From IMG/VR virus record IMGVR_UViG_3300042090_003226, positions 1 to 33,606 of that record: a stretch of 33,606 nucleotides of DNA; one strand, 5' to 3'. Below the pieces are notes generated by a model. It did no database searches and was not told the DNA's origin. It saw only the letters and a list, made by a program, of their open reading frames with translations. Source of the stretch: a virus. A program made the translations under genes and the position numbers. Shown piece by piece: positions 7,691 to 16,310 of this stretch (the stretch's first letter is position 1; every line of letters starts with the position of its first letter).

Positions 7691-8050
7691 CTATGCGCCT
7701 GCGAGTCTCGCGCCGATGGCCAAAACATAGCCTTGCTCCTGATATTGCTTGACCGCGCTCACTCGGTACTGACTTCCCTGCCAAGTGATGATGTCCGACG
7801 TGATCCCTTGCGCCGCGTCCGTAACGTACATCGGAGTCGTCGAGCGGAACGTCATCAACTCGTGTACCCTATCTGCTTCGGGAACCATCTCAATCTGTCT
7901 GCCTTGGAGATTTCTGACTGCACCATACGCCTGAATCGTCGTCACCTTCGTCGTCTGCCATCCGCCAGCAGCGTACTGCCCGTAGTTCCTTTGAACCGTC
8001 CAGGAGGAACAGAGGTCAGGATCGTTGAGCACCTCGATAACCTCGATCAC
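7691..8050 (-). CDS. Head-closure / head-tail joining protein
   Basis: A 119-residue beta-rich protein: VLNDPDLCSSWTVQRNYG, a WQTTKVTTIQAYGAVRNLQG segment, then STTPMYVTDAAQGITSDIITWQGSQYRVSAV and a C-terminal QEQGYVLAIGARL. This pattern (N-DPDL, tt-i-ayG-v, d-i-w-G-yrV) fits head-closure proteins between adaptor and tail terminator genes. I choose GTG 8050, which overlaps the TGA of a small upstream frame, over GTG 8134, because the extra residues are Arg-rich and do not fit the family. Function is inferred from pattern and position. Confidence 0.65.
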   Translation of the reverse strand: MIEVIEVLNDPDLCSSWTVQRNYGQYAAGGWQTTKVTTIQAYGAVRNLQGRQIEMVPEADRVHELMTFRSTTPMYVTDAAQGITSDIITWQGSQYRVSAVKQYQEQGYVLAIGARLAGA

Positions 8051-8181
8051 GAGCAGGCCTCTTGTGCGGAAGTTGGGCAACCTGCGCCATAGCGTTGCCC
8101 GTAGTCCGCTTTGCTTCGTCCGATTCGACTGCACCGCTCAGGCAGCAAACCAGCAACGGCAAAATTGACTGTCAATCTCAT
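8047..8181 (-). CDS. Possible small protein between adaptor and head-closure genes
   Basis: A 44-codon frame begins with ATG one base after the adaptor stop and ends in a TGA that overlaps the next GTG (GTGA). That fit to its neighbours is the only strong evidence. The start (MRLTVNFAVAGLLPERC) is mildly hydrophobic with a Cys at residue 17, but no clear signal peptide or family is recognised. It could instead be untranslated spacer, or the head-closure protein could start at 8134. Confidence 0.35.
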   Translation of the reverse strand: MRLTVNFAVAGLLPERCSRIGRSKADYGQRYGAGCPTSAQEACS

Positions 8182-8182
8182 C

Positions 8183-8731
8183 TCAGAAACCGGAAGGATT
8201 CGGGTAGTTGAACACTGGAGGACCCGAGTAACATCCACCGCTTGGCACGAACTGAAACCATCCCGGGGGCGCACACCCCACACCGACCTGTCTCGGACCA
8301 GCGCCCATCATCCGGATGTAGCGGATCAGACGCATCCCCCAGATCGTGAAGTTCCAGTGCTCCGCATCCGTCGCCAGAACGCCTTGATTGTTGTACGTAA
8401 CGCTGACATCCCCGGCGGACTTCGCTGCAATCATCCCCTTGGCGATTCCAGGCACGTTCTGAGGACCACCCAGCGTAGCCCACGCCTCCAACGCGAGATT
8501 GTGCGCCGCGAACAGTTCCACGGCAGCGTAGTACATTGATCCCCACAATCCCTGATTCAATACCAACTGTGCGAAATTGAGCCAGTACTGAATCGCCGCA
8601 GGACTGAACTGCAAGGCCGGAGCCACAGAAACCGTCGTGTTGAATTCAGGAAAATCTGCCAAGAACTGAGCGAGCGTCGGCGCGACCGTCGTGTTCCCGC
8701 TCGGGTTCGACTGCATCGGTGTCGTGCTCAT
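8183..8731 (-). CDS. Head-tail adaptor (DUF4054 family)
   Basis: The 182-residue product matches the DUF4054 head-tail adaptor family: FLADFPEFNTTVSVAPALQF, AAIQYWLNFAQLVLN, WGSMYYAAVELFAAHNLALEA, AKSAGDVSVTYN, and HWNFTIWGMRLIRYIRMMGAG. These proteins form a ring beneath the portal. The C-terminal 40 residues are Gly/Pro/aromatic-rich and extend past the usual domain. A weak AGAGGAA sequence precedes ATG 8731. Downstream come head-closure and terminator genes, upstream the capsid region. Confidence 0.85.
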   Translation of the reverse strand: MSTTPMQSNPSGNTTVAPTLAQFLADFPEFNTTVSVAPALQFSPAAIQYWLNFAQLVLNQGLWGSMYYAAVELFAAHNLALEAWATLGGPQNVPGIAKGMIAAKSAGDVSVTYNNQGVLATDAEHWNFTIWGMRLIRYIRMMGAGPRQVGVGCAPPGWFQFVPSGGCYSGPPVFNYPNPSGF

Positions 8732-8793
8732 TGATTCCTCTTTACTTTTTGACCAGTCGACACGCTAGCCAATCTATTCATATTCACTTCACT

Positions 8794-8825
8794 AGGGGAG
8801 CCGATCAGAAGTCGGCTCCTTTTTT
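8794..8825 (+). terminator. Stem-loop with T-tract on the plus strand
   Basis: GGAGCCGA (8797-8804) pairs with TCGGCTCC (8812-8819) around a 7-base loop and is followed by six T on the plus strand, as in a Rho-independent terminator for plus-strand transcripts. Flanking AGG/TTT can extend the stem. On the minus strand, in the direction of the genes, it directly follows the stop of the 8824-9330 gene but has an A-tract before it and no T-tract after it. It may instead be an mRNA-stabilising hairpin, or it may block antisense transcription. Confidence 0.55.
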
Positions 8826-9330
8826 ACGCTTCCGTTCCAGGAATTCCACCGTGTTCCCTGCTCAACAAGTTGTCCGAGCGACGATCAGGCGGGTCCGATT
8901 GAGTTGGTTCCAATTCGTCGAAAAATTGAGCATCGGCCATCCCGGCGTACACGCGAATGGGAGTTGGAGCCGTGTCCTGCTGTGGCAGTGACGAAGCATT
9001 TCCTTCCGGCGAGCCTACGTTCCCGTTCATCCCGTTCCAGAACTCCTCGCCCATCTTGCTGATGTCAGCGACCGAAACACCTACGGAACTGTAGGCCGCG
9101 TCGATGCCCATACCGGTTCCCTTCCCATAGGCACCCGCATTTACTTGGTGATCGTTTTTATGATTCGTAGGAGGGATCAACATGCTTTTAACTTTCAGAT
9201 TGGGGGGTTCATCGTCAAGCGCTGTATGTAAAGCAGCAGCGACCGCCTGCTTCTGCGGATGGCCGTGTTCCACCATCTCGGTAATGTTCTTGCTGATCGT
9301 TTCTTCGGCCGATCCTTTGGCTAATGGCAT
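8824..9330 (-). CDS. Phage protein with conserved N-terminal PQKQAVAAA motif
   Basis: A 168-residue protein beginning MPLAKGSAEETISKNITEM, then HGHPQKQAVAAALHTA. This N-terminal pattern (MPL-KG-S--TISKNI-E-----PQKQAVAIAL) occurs in many phage proteins encoded near capsid genes, but its role is not established. The remainder is polar, Gly/Asn/Asp-rich and probably partly disordered, with a segment IRVYAGMADAQFFDEL. It lies between capsid-region and adaptor genes. A stem-loop follows its stop. Confidence 0.6.
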   Translation of the reverse strand: MPLAKGSAEETISKNITEMVEHGHPQKQAVAAALHTALDDEPPNLKVKSMLIPPTNHKNDHQVNAGAYGKGTGMGIDAAYSSVGVSVADISKMGEEFWNGMNGNVGSPEGNASSLPQQDTAPTPIRVYAGMADAQFFDELEPTQSDPPDRRSDNLLSREHGGIPGTEA

Positions 9331-9339
9331 CGTCGCCTC

Positions 9340-9834
9340 CTACTTCTTGCCCTTCTTCTGCACAGGCGCTTCGTTCTCCTGCACTTCCGAATCGGCCTTG
9401 ATCTTCTCTTTCCACCACGTGTCTACCGACTGCAAGAATCCCGGACGCGCTACTGGCTCCATATTGTCGAAGTACAATTGTGCGTCTTGAAGTCCCGTAA
9501 CCTGATACCCGCGAGATTGCAGGTACATCAGTTCGCGCTCCGTCATCTTCTGAATCTGGTTCTCTTTCGCTGGATCGGCTACCGCACTCTTGCGTGCCTT
9601 CTGATCGTAGAAAGTCACGCCATTGTGACGCAGCCACCAGTGACGGGAAAGTTCGACGGGGACAGGCTGCACGCCCGGAAAGAACGTCACAGTCCCGGCC
9701 CCGTCGTCGAGTTGCAGTTTCACCGTCTTAGGAAAATTCATCATGACGGTTTCGCCATCCAGAAAATTGTCTGGCGTAAGACGCTGGTTCATCGGACTCC
9801 TTTGAACCAGAGGATGTGGTGCTTGTGTGGACAT
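9340..9834 (-). CDS. Hypothetical head-region protein
   Basis: A 164-residue protein with MMNFPKTVKLQLDDGAGTVTFFPGVQPVPVELSRHWWLRHNGV and a central YLQSRGYQV; the C-terminus is Lys-rich (QKKGKK). An AAAGGAG site lies just upstream of the ATG at 9834. It follows the major capsid gene and precedes the PQKQAVA-type protein. Similar conserved proteins follow the capsid gene in related phages, but I assign no function. A completion or cement role is possible but unsupported. Confidence 0.6.
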   Translation of the reverse strand: MSTQAPHPLVQRSPMNQRLTPDNFLDGETVMMNFPKTVKLQLDDGAGTVTFFPGVQPVPVELSRHWWLRHNGVTFYDQKARKSAVADPAKENQIQKMTERELMYLQSRGYQVTGLQDAQLYFDNMEPVARPGFLQSVDTWWKEKIKADSEVQENEAPVQKKGKK

Positions 9835-9886
9835 GAGCGGTTGATCTCCTTTCGGTTTTAAAATGCAGAGCGGTTAAGTCAGTCCA

Positions 9887-11077
9887 TCACGAAATTCCGT
9901 CGACGTACGCGACGCTCTCCGGATAGACCAACTCGATGCAGCCCAGCTTGCAGAAATAACTGGTTTTGTGCCAGATCGAGTCGTATTGCAGCGGCGTTCT
10001 CTGAAGCTCCGTCATCGGATACCGAACGCGGTCGTACGCCTTCGTGTAAGCGATCATGCGGTCATGCCCTGCTCCGCCCGTGCCCAGAGTCCCACCCGAA
10101 CCAGCGCCGTTCAACCATTTCAAGGGGAACACTTCCAGAGGACGCCCCGTGGAGCGCGTGTAGATGTTGTTCTCCTGAATGTACTTCATGATCGAAACGT
10201 TGCCAGCGGACGACACTTTCTGTTCGGTGATGAGCGAGTAATCCGCCGGAGGCAGAAGCACTCGTCCCGGAATCAACGCCCAGCCGGAAGCAGTCCAGGC
10301 GTTCGTGATCAGTGTGTTGACATCGGCAGTCACGGCATCATACAGACCAGCCGCGATCTTCGCTGCCCAGGTGGTCGCACTCGACACGGTAGCAGCGTTC
10401 GTCGGTGTCACCAGCGGGGAGTTGACGAGTCCGGTCGCGACTTGACCAGACGACACCTGAACCGTCGTGTCTCCGATGTACACCATCTCGTCGATGGCCA
10501 GTTGGTGATCCAACCTGAGACCTTCGAGTTTCTGCTCGTCGATTGGACGCCCAACCTTTGCCGCCGACTCCAGTTCTGGAATCGTGAACGCGATCTCACG
10601 CGCCCAGAGATTCAATGGCTGGGGAATCTTCGCGATATCAACGGACACGCCCGGAATCTGCGTGGTGTTCTTCGCGATCCAGCCCTTCTTGTTGCCAATC
10701 GACTGGCCTGCTCCCAAGCCACCGGGAGCGCCGAAGATCGACTTCGTGAAACTGCTGTAATCGTCGGCGATGGTGACATCTCCGCGCAGGTCGATGTCGC
10801 GTTGCCAACTTACCGATACTAGAGGTTTGTGAAGCGTTTGGTCCAGGCGCTCAAGCTCGCCCACGAGGAAAGCGCCCGTCGAGTCAACGGTTTTCCCATC
10901 GTGCGTGGTGAACGAGATGTTTCGCCCGCCGTTCGACATCAGCGGTTTGCCTGGATTGTCGTAGCCGCTCGCAACGATGCCGTGAGCCGCCAACGCCTGC
11001 ATCGAAGCAGCGTCGAAGGTCATCATCGAGTCCCGCGTTTTGAAGCGACCCAAGAATTTTTCGTTTTGTGTTTTCAT
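9887..11077 (-). CDS. Major capsid protein (DUF2184 family)
   Basis: The 396-residue protein matches DUF2184 capsid proteins (E217/Pam3 type). Segments include DRLDQ-like ELERLDQTLHKPLVSVSWQRDID, a REIAFTIPELESAAKVGRPID region, LDHQLAIDEMVYIGD, a NTLITNAWTASGWALIPGRVLLPP segment and the C-terminal YDSIWHKTSYFCKLGCIELVYPESVAYV. I place the start at ATG 11077 rather than an upstream in-frame codon at 11170, because the longer version would overlap the cement gene by over 70 bases; an AAGGA site lies about 11 bases upstream. Its N-terminal FLGRFKTRD echoes LLGRFQTQD in the cement protein. Confidence 0.9.
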   Translation of the reverse strand: MKTQNEKFLGRFKTRDSMMTFDAASMQALAAHGIVASGYDNPGKPLMSNGGRNISFTTHDGKTVDSTGAFLVGELERLDQTLHKPLVSVSWQRDIDLRGDVTIADDYSSFTKSIFGAPGGLGAGQSIGNKKGWIAKNTTQIPGVSVDIAKIPQPLNLWAREIAFTIPELESAAKVGRPIDEQKLEGLRLDHQLAIDEMVYIGDTTVQVSSGQVATGLVNSPLVTPTNAATVSSATTWAAKIAAGLYDAVTADVNTLITNAWTASGWALIPGRVLLPPADYSLITEQKVSSAGNVSIMKYIQENNIYTRSTGRPLEVFPLKWLNGAGSGGTLGTGGAGHDRMIAYTKAYDRVRYPMTELQRTPLQYDSIWHKTSYFCKLGCIELVYPESVAYVDGIS

Positions 11078-11093
11078 GTTAGTTGTTCGTTCC

Positions 11094-11780
11094 TTAACCA
11101 CGGAATTTGATTTCGCCAACGTTGTTCGCATCCCAGCCGCCTTGATACGAAGTGGAGGGAGTCGTCCCAATCGTCGCCGTCGTTCCGCTCGCCGTCTCCC
11201 ACAAGCCTTGCGTGTGAGGCGAAGAGGTTGTCCCGGTGTAGATGTACGGCTGAGCGCCTTTCACCGGAGCCGATCCCGAGTTGTTGAACTGGATCATGAT
11301 GCCTCCGATGGTCAGCACGTCGATGACTCCGAACGCCGGAGGCGTAGCGGAGTTGTTCGATGCCGACATGCCGCCGCTCGTCTGCTGAAGAGGATACGGC
11401 CTGACGGTGATGCCATAGATGTCCGTCACGCCCGAGTCGCCAGCAACCAGAGGCCGGACGCCTTCCGTCGAAGAATCGATGATCACGCCTTCGCCGTAGT
11501 ACAGCGGAGGCGAGACGCCATCGATCAAGCAAGGCCAGATCGAATCCGGGTGAAGACGTGTCGGCGTTCCCGGTGCCCCGCAAGGCAGCGCGAACGTGAT
11601 CGCCGTCGAAGTGTTGTCCTGCGTTTGAAAACGTCCCAGAAGACGACCGGGATTCTTCATGCGAAAGTCTCTCGCAATCGACGCGTATTTTTTAAGGTCC
11701 AGCGCCGACCGCTCAAGAACTTCCGGAGAATACCAGTGGTTCCCGGAGGCCAAAAGCTCTTTGAATTCATTCCATTTCAT
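11094..11780 (-). CDS. Capsid cement / structural protein
   Basis: A 228-residue protein directly upstream of the capsid gene. After a short N-terminal helical part it has LLGRFQTQDNTSTAITFALPCG, then a beta-rich GVIIDSSTEGVRPLVAG-type segment, ITVRPYPLQQTSGGMS, VIDVLTIGGIMIQFNNSG and GAQPYIYTGTTSS. The features and gene order (protease, cement, capsid) fit capsid-stabilising cement proteins of related myoviruses. The GRFQTQD motif shared with the capsid N-terminus may be a shared assembly signal; that is inference. Confidence 0.65.
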   Translation of the reverse strand: MKWNEFKELLASGNHWYSPEVLERSALDLKKYASIARDFRMKNPGRLLGRFQTQDNTSTAITFALPCGAPGTPTRLHPDSIWPCLIDGVSPPLYYGEGVIIDSSTEGVRPLVAGDSGVTDIYGITVRPYPLQQTSGGMSASNNSATPPAFGVIDVLTIGGIMIQFNNSGSAPVKGAQPYIYTGTTSSPHTQGLWETASGTTATIGTTPSTSYQGGWDANNVGEIKFRG

Positions 11781-11810
11781 TGTGTTTGTTCTCCTGTTCG
11801 TTGGCGCTGG

Positions 11811-13184
11811 TTACTTCTGGTTTGCGTAAAACTCTTCGTTCATCTTCTGCACGTCCGCAATCGTGACACGTTTCTTGACCACTTCCTGATGACGCGCTCC
11901 ACCCTTCTCGTCCCGGTTGTTCACGCTCATCGCGTACTGACCGCTGGCCTTGAAGATCGGACGCAATTGATCGCACGTGAGAGCCTTGATGTCCTTCCCT
12001 CCCAATAAGCCGTCGATAAACTGACGAAGTTCTGGCCGGTTCGCGCCGAGTTCGAGAGCCGTTCGACGGAAACTGCACATGCGGTCCAAGGTCTTCTTCG
12101 GACTGTCGGCAGCATCCATCGTGGACAGTTTCATGCCCGGAGCAAGAGCTTCGGCAAACGATGCCGTCTCCTGCCAAGCATCGACAAGGTAAGACGAGTC
12201 TTTCGCTTTCTTCGCCTTGTCGCCCGATCCCGGAGGCGCTTCCTCTTCCAATCGTCCTTCGGTTTCCTTTTCCTCTTTCGCTTCCTCTTCCTTCTCGGCA
12301 TCCTCGATTTTCTTCATGCGGCTGTCGAGATTCTTTACGCTGTCCTTGATCGTGCTCACATCGGCAGCAATCGAGTCCATCGTCTTCTTGTCCTTGCACT
12401 TCGCGCAGTCGCAGTCCTTCGGATGATCTTTCTTTTCTTCTTCCTCTTTCTCCGCGTCGCGCACCAGTTTCGCAACCGTGCGAACCTGATCCGTAGTGAG
12501 GGTTACAGGCCCCTCGTTGATCTCATCGAGAGCGGCTGTAAACCCGCGCTCGTCCTTGTCGGCGAAGAGTTTCTTCAACCGTTCTTTGATGGTCATCTGC
12601 TTTTCCTCCACTGTCTTCGAATCCCCAACCGTGCATCGGGGTCCACATCTCGCACTCTTTACGAGAGCAATATGATTGAAAATGATGTTGTACTGCTTGA
12701 CGTGTCCCGGCTCCATCTGGTCGTAAGCCGCATCGTACCCGCAAGACACTTCGAACGGCATCCCGGATTGCTGACGCTGACGTACTTCCGGGATCGCATC
12801 CTTGCTCGTGATGACTAAATCCGCCAGCAGCAAATCGTCCTGGAATCCAGTTCCGCGATGAGGATTGATTCCTACTCCAATCGCGATCTCGTTCCAGTTC
12901 TCCGGTGTCACCGCATCATCAGGATGATCCATAACGACAGGCTTGCCGGGAATACTTGAAAGCGACGTAGGATCGAACACATCCTCTGGAGCACGGTGAG
13001 CGTAGATGATCCCATCCGGGCCAGTAGGAACGATTCCATAACGCGAGTCTTGAAGTTCACCCGGACCATAGACCAAGACGCCTGTGCGAGCGATAGGCAC
13101 GTCCGTGATGACCAAGAATCCTTCCCGCGTGAATCCTTGATGCTCGCCGAGACGCTCAACGATGTGATAACGGTTTTCTTCCAT
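11811..13184 (-). CDS. Prohead protease (DUF2213) fused to scaffold
   Basis: About 457 residues. The N-terminal 190 residues match DUF2213 prohead proteases: RTGVLVYGPGELQD, IPGKPVVMDHPDDAVTPENW, a GVGINPHRGTGFQDDLLLADL segment, then MPFEVSCGYDAAYDQ and YNIIFNHIALVKSARCGPRC. The His in MDHP and the Ser in EVSCGY are candidate catalytic residues. The rest is a highly charged Glu/Lys-rich coiled-coil region (KEEEEKKDHPKDCDCAKC, DAEKEEEAKEEKE), typical of a scaffold removed by the protease during maturation. The start overlaps the portal stop (TGATG); GTG 13187 is an in-frame alternative. Confidence 0.85.
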   Translation of the reverse strand: MEENRYHIVERLGEHQGFTREGFLVITDVPIARTGVLVYGPGELQDSRYGIVPTGPDGIIYAHRAPEDVFDPTSLSSIPGKPVVMDHPDDAVTPENWNEIAIGVGINPHRGTGFQDDLLLADLVITSKDAIPEVRQRQQSGMPFEVSCGYDAAYDQMEPGHVKQYNIIFNHIALVKSARCGPRCTVGDSKTVEEKQMTIKERLKKLFADKDERGFTAALDEINEGPVTLTTDQVRTVAKLVRDAEKEEEEKKDHPKDCDCAKCKDKKTMDSIAADVSTIKDSVKNLDSRMKKIEDAEKEEEAKEEKETEGRLEEEAPPGSGDKAKKAKDSSYLVDAWQETASFAEALAPGMKLSTMDAADSPKKTLDRMCSFRRTALELGANRPELRQFIDGLLGGKDIKALTCDQLRPIFKASGQYAMSVNNRDEKGGARHQEVVKKRVTIADVQKMNEEFYANQK

Positions 13185-14719
13185 CACGCTGCCTTGCCGT
13201 TAGCTTTCCCGTTCGCTTTACCGCCCTGCTGCGAGATGTCTTGCTCGGCAGCAGTCATATTCAATTCGTGCGACTCGCCTTCGCGCTCGTGCTTCTCTTT
13301 CGTCATGTCCAACTGTGTTTCCATCATCTCTTGCTGGCGCTGTGATCCGGTTTCGTTCGAAGCAGCTTTGATATCGTCGTCGGTGATGTTCGTGCCCCGC
13401 CCCGTGATCTTGGACAATTGCTTTATTTCCTTGAGCGCCATCTGGTCCGAAATGATCCCAGCGTTGTATTCAGCGACGATGCCCTGTGAGTCTCTCGCCG
13501 CAATCTCCGACTTCGACTCTTCGCTCATCGACCACAAACTGCGGAACCCAAGCGAGAATCCCTCTGGCAACTTGATTCCTTCCGAGCGGGCAAGACACTG
13601 GTAGAACATCGTCACCGGAATTCTGAGTTGCAGTTCCTGCTGTTGCCCCAAACCGTCGTAATACATACGCAAATCAGATTCGCCAGTCGAGTTCATGCCC
13701 ACAGGAGATTGACCGAACAGCTTCGTCATCGGCATCTGGAGAGCGCCGCCACACTGCTGCCCTAACTGAATCAGAGCATCCGACAAGCCGGAGAACGATG
13801 GCGCTGGCATGACCACGGCATCGTCCTTCGCATCGATCATCGTGACGCCTTCAAGAGACTGAAAGCGCCTCATCATCTCAACCCACTTGTACAGATTCGC
13901 TTCTGCCGGTCCACCGGCAGCGACGATCTCGCGCATGTTGTCGATCTTCACCACGCGTAGATAAGCGCGGTAGATCAACTGCGCCACACCAGTAGTAGCC
14001 GAGTCGAAAGCGATGAGCCGATCATTGAGGCGCTCCAGTACCGAGATGCCCCACATGTTCTCCATCATCGCCTGGTAGTAAGGGAGTTCTACTCCTAGCA
14101 AGCGCATGCACCGCGAGTAGTGAATCTTCTTTCCCCTTAGAGCCGCCGCGTCTCCTACCACCTCGTAATACTTCGGCTGCCCAAGATGAGGACCGAACTC
14201 CGTCACCAAATCTCCAAGGGAGGGGTTAACCTGCCAGCGGTCAAGCACGTACAGTCCTTTGAATCTTCCCTTGCCGATAGTCTCGATCCTCAGGGGAGTA
14301 GAGACATCTTGACCATCGATCAGAGGCAGGCAGATGCACCCACCGTAGAGCCGTGACCACTTGATCGTCTGGTTGATCTTCGGCCAAATTTGCCAGCTTA
14401 CCGCTGCCCGCTCCATGTGTTGAATGTCGTCCGGGTCGAGTTCACCGAGGATGTCTACTCCGTTTCGCGTCATATCGTCGGCGATGACGTTCACGGCCAT
14501 CCCCGCCAGCCACGAACCCCGGTACATCCACTCCAGAAGGATGCGGATGCGCGAGATCGGATTGAAGCCATAGCCAGTCTGACTGGTAGCGTTGTCGGTA
14601 CCGATTCCGAAGTTGAGCGCAAAATTTTGGAGACTGTCCTTTGTCTTCGAGTCGATGGCAAACTTACCCTCGGCTCGCTGCGCTGTCTTCTGTGCTGATT
14701 TGATGGAAACGCGAGGCAT
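13184..14719 (-). CDS. Portal protein (DUF1073 family)
   Basis: The 511-residue protein matches DUF1073 portals: SRIRILLEWMYRGSWLAGMAV, DDMTRNGVDI, SRLYGGCICLPLIDGQDVSTPL, LDRWQVNPSL, IHYSRCMRLLGVELPYY, WGISVLERLNDRLIAFDSATTG, and KLFGQSPVGMNSTGESDLRMYYDGL. The portal is the dodecameric DNA channel and nucleates capsid assembly. I use ATG 14719, encoding MPRVSIKSAQ; an in-frame TTG at 14764 would run into a plus-strand gene and the repeat region between them. The C-terminal tail is polar with GKANGKANGKAA. No strong Shine-Dalgarno is visible before the ATG. Confidence 0.9.
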   Translation of the reverse strand: MPRVSIKSAQKTAQRAEGKFAIDSKTKDSLQNFALNFGIGTDNATSQTGYGFNPISRIRILLEWMYRGSWLAGMAVNVIADDMTRNGVDILGELDPDDIQHMERAAVSWQIWPKINQTIKWSRLYGGCICLPLIDGQDVSTPLRIETIGKGRFKGLYVLDRWQVNPSLGDLVTEFGPHLGQPKYYEVVGDAAALRGKKIHYSRCMRLLGVELPYYQAMMENMWGISVLERLNDRLIAFDSATTGVAQLIYRAYLRVVKIDNMREIVAAGGPAEANLYKWVEMMRRFQSLEGVTMIDAKDDAVVMPAPSFSGLSDALIQLGQQCGGALQMPMTKLFGQSPVGMNSTGESDLRMYYDGLGQQQELQLRIPVTMFYQCLARSEGIKLPEGFSLGFRSLWSMSEESKSEIAARDSQGIVAEYNAGIISDQMALKEIKQLSKITGRGTNITDDDIKAASNETGSQRQQEMMETQLDMTKEKHEREGESHELNMTAAEQDISQQGGKANGKANGKAA

Positions 14720-14729
14720 TAACTTATTA

Positions 14730-14763
14730 TGGTACTGTGCGCCAATTGTGGTACTCTGTACCA
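14730..14763. promoter_or_regulatory. Candidate divergent regulatory region with repeats
   Basis: Between the minus-strand portal start and the plus-strand zinc-ribbon gene are two near-identical 10-mers, TGGTACTGTG (14730-14739) and TGGTACTCTG (14749-14758), 19 bp apart, about two helical turns. The second is part of the inverted repeat GGTAC-TCT-GTACC. This layout suits an operator controlling one or both genes. No convincing -35/-10 pair is visible, so the promoter itself is not located. Confidence 0.45.
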
Positions 14764-15036
14764 ATGATAGAACTCATCACGCTGAACGCTTGGCATTGCA
14801 CCGAATGCGACTGGAAGTGGTTCGACCGCAAAAACGGAGAGAAACCGAAACGCTGCCCGAGAAGAAAATGCAGAGCATTGGCGGGAAACAAGATATCCGC
14901 GTTTAGAAACGCCGAACTGACGAGGGTATATCAAACTTTTCCAGATGTTCTTCCAAGCCTTGGGAAAACATGCGCTCACGGTTTCCAAACCTGCAACTCT
15001 TGTGGATTCAAGGATGGAGCCAAGATAAAGCATTAG
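14764..15036 (+). CDS. Plus-strand zinc-ribbon protein
   Basis: A 90-residue protein on the strand opposite to everything around it. It starts MIELITLNAWHCTECDWKW and continues FDRKNGEKPKRCPRRKC, a C-x2-C-x15-C-x4-C zinc ribbon, then has HGFQTCNSCGF near the C-terminus. Single zinc ribbons of this pattern occur in small DNA-binding or regulatory proteins. Its TAG (15034-15036) overlaps the TAA of the large terminase tail to tail, and it is divergent from the portal. The opposite-strand frame here codes for nothing recognisable. An in-frame GTG at 14737 is a possible earlier start. No Shine-Dalgarno is obvious. Confidence 0.6.
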   Translation: MIELITLNAWHCTECDWKWFDRKNGEKPKRCPRRKCRALAGNKISAFRNAELTRVYQTFPDVLPSLGKTCAHGFQTCNSCGFKDGAKIKH

Positions 15037-16310
15037 AGACGCGCCCATACCCCTACCCCTGTCCTAGTGATTAGCGGTTGCAAAGCATACCTGCAAGAGT
15101 CAAAGCAATGATTGTGAGCGTCCACGATCTCCGAGCGAACATCGCCAGTCAACTTGTCTACCTTGTACGAATACAGCCGAGCTTCGTCGGCCTGGCGCTC
15201 GCACCGAGGATGGATGACGATAGACTCAAAGCCTTTCAGGAAAGCGATCCCATCCTCCACCGACCCTGACCACTTTTCCGCTGCTTCGACCCTGAGAGCA
15301 CTGCTCGAACGAACGTGATTGATCGTCTCAGGACGAGATGAGTCAGCCCTGATAACGTGATCCGCACACTCAGGAATCCCACGTCTCCACTTCGGACCGA
15401 TGTCGTTCAACTCGACGCCTAATCCCCAAGACTCTTTCTCGATGAATAACTTCCCCATCGTCTTGCCCTTCTGGTAATCCTTGACCCACATCTTCATCAG
15501 CACGGTTGGATCACGAGAGAAGCCCCAGTCAGCCCCGAAGTACGGACCTTCCCACCCAGCGCTCTTGCGATCCGCCGGAGCCTTCGGAGGCTCGAAGGCC
15601 TCGACGGTGTACTTCCCGCGAAAGATTTGGCTGCTCGCATTGACGCGGCATTCACCACCCCAGACGTGAGCGGCAGTCTCAGGATCGACGCGGTAGAGAT
15701 AGTCTTTTTCCTTCCTGAGAATTTCAGGGAAGAATGGGTTGTCCTGCCAATTGAACTTCTTGACCCAAGCATCTGGAGGAGTGTTGACCACAAACCGCTG
15801 ATAGGTTGGGTCGGTCTCTTCGTCTGGATTGAAGGTGACCCAAATCTCACTGCCTTCCTTGCGAACTGTAGGAATGAGAACCTGCCAGCTGTTGTCGCTG
15901 ATTTTTTCTGCTTCTTCACACCAGCAGATGTCGATTCCTTCCGTTGACTTGATCTTGGTGACGTTGTTACGGATTCCGTAGAATATGAACTCCGAACCAT
16001 TGTGCTTCGCGTAAATGCCCTGCTGCTGAATCTCGAAAAACTCCAAAAGCCCCATGGCCTCGATTTGATCGGCCAGCAGTCTGTGGACAGACTCGGAAAT
16101 AGACGTTTGGAACTCTCTCGTACACAATATGCGTTGTGTCGACTCGTAAGCTCGAATAGCCAAGACGCGAGCGACCGTCCAAGACTTTGAAGAACCGCGC
16201 CCGCCATAAGGAACCTTGTAGCGGTGAGACTCAAACAGTCCTTCGTATCCTGGAGGGATGTAGACATCAAGCCGAGGCTGAGTCTCTTGTTCAATTAACT
16301 GAGGTGCCAT
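15033..16310 (-). CDS. terL: Terminase large subunit
   Basis: A 425-residue PBSX-type large terminase, the ATP-driven packaging motor and nuclease. Walker A is YGGRGSSKS (about residues 35-43); the Walker B region is IDICWCEEAEKI (about 126-137) and the coupling motif is in WVTFNPDEETD. The nuclease domain has PYFGADWGFSRDPTV (about 247-261) with the first metal-binding Asp, and IVDAHNHCFDSCRYAL (about 398-413) with the last. The start overlaps the small terminase end by 20 bases. It ends against the plus-strand zinc-ribbon gene. Confidence 0.95.
   Translation of the reverse strand: MAPQLIEQETQPRLDVYIPPGYEGLFESHRYKVPYGGRGSSKSWTVARVLAIRAYESTQRILCTREFQTSISESVHRLLADQIEAMGLLEFFEIQQQGIYAKHNGSEFIFYGIRNNVTKIKSTEGIDICWCEEAEKISDNSWQVLIPTVRKEGSEIWVTFNPDEETDPTYQRFVVNTPPDAWVKKFNWQDNPFFPEILRKEKDYLYRVDPETAAHVWGGECRVNASSQIFRGKYTVEAFEPPKAPADRKSAGWEGPYFGADWGFSRDPTVLMKMWVKDYQKGKTMGKLFIEKESWGLGVELNDIGPKWRRGIPECADHVIRADSSRPETINHVRSSSALRVEAAEKWSGSVEDGIAFLKGFESIVIHPRCERQADEARLYSYKVDKLTGDVRSEIVDAHNHCFDSCRYALQPLITRTGVGVWARL

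Noticed and set aside
8794-8825. Terminator for the main minus-strand operon
   Set aside because: The T-tract lies on the wrong strand, and structural genes that must be expressed continue downstream on the minus strand.
9968-10822. Long plus-strand frames opposite the capsid and other structural genes
   Set aside because: Arg/His-rich shadows of high-GC genes on the minus strand; no recognisable domains and no ribosome binding sites.
14719-15048. Minus-strand gene between terminase and portal
   Set aside because: The minus frame gives no recognisable protein, while the plus frame has a well-formed zinc ribbon.
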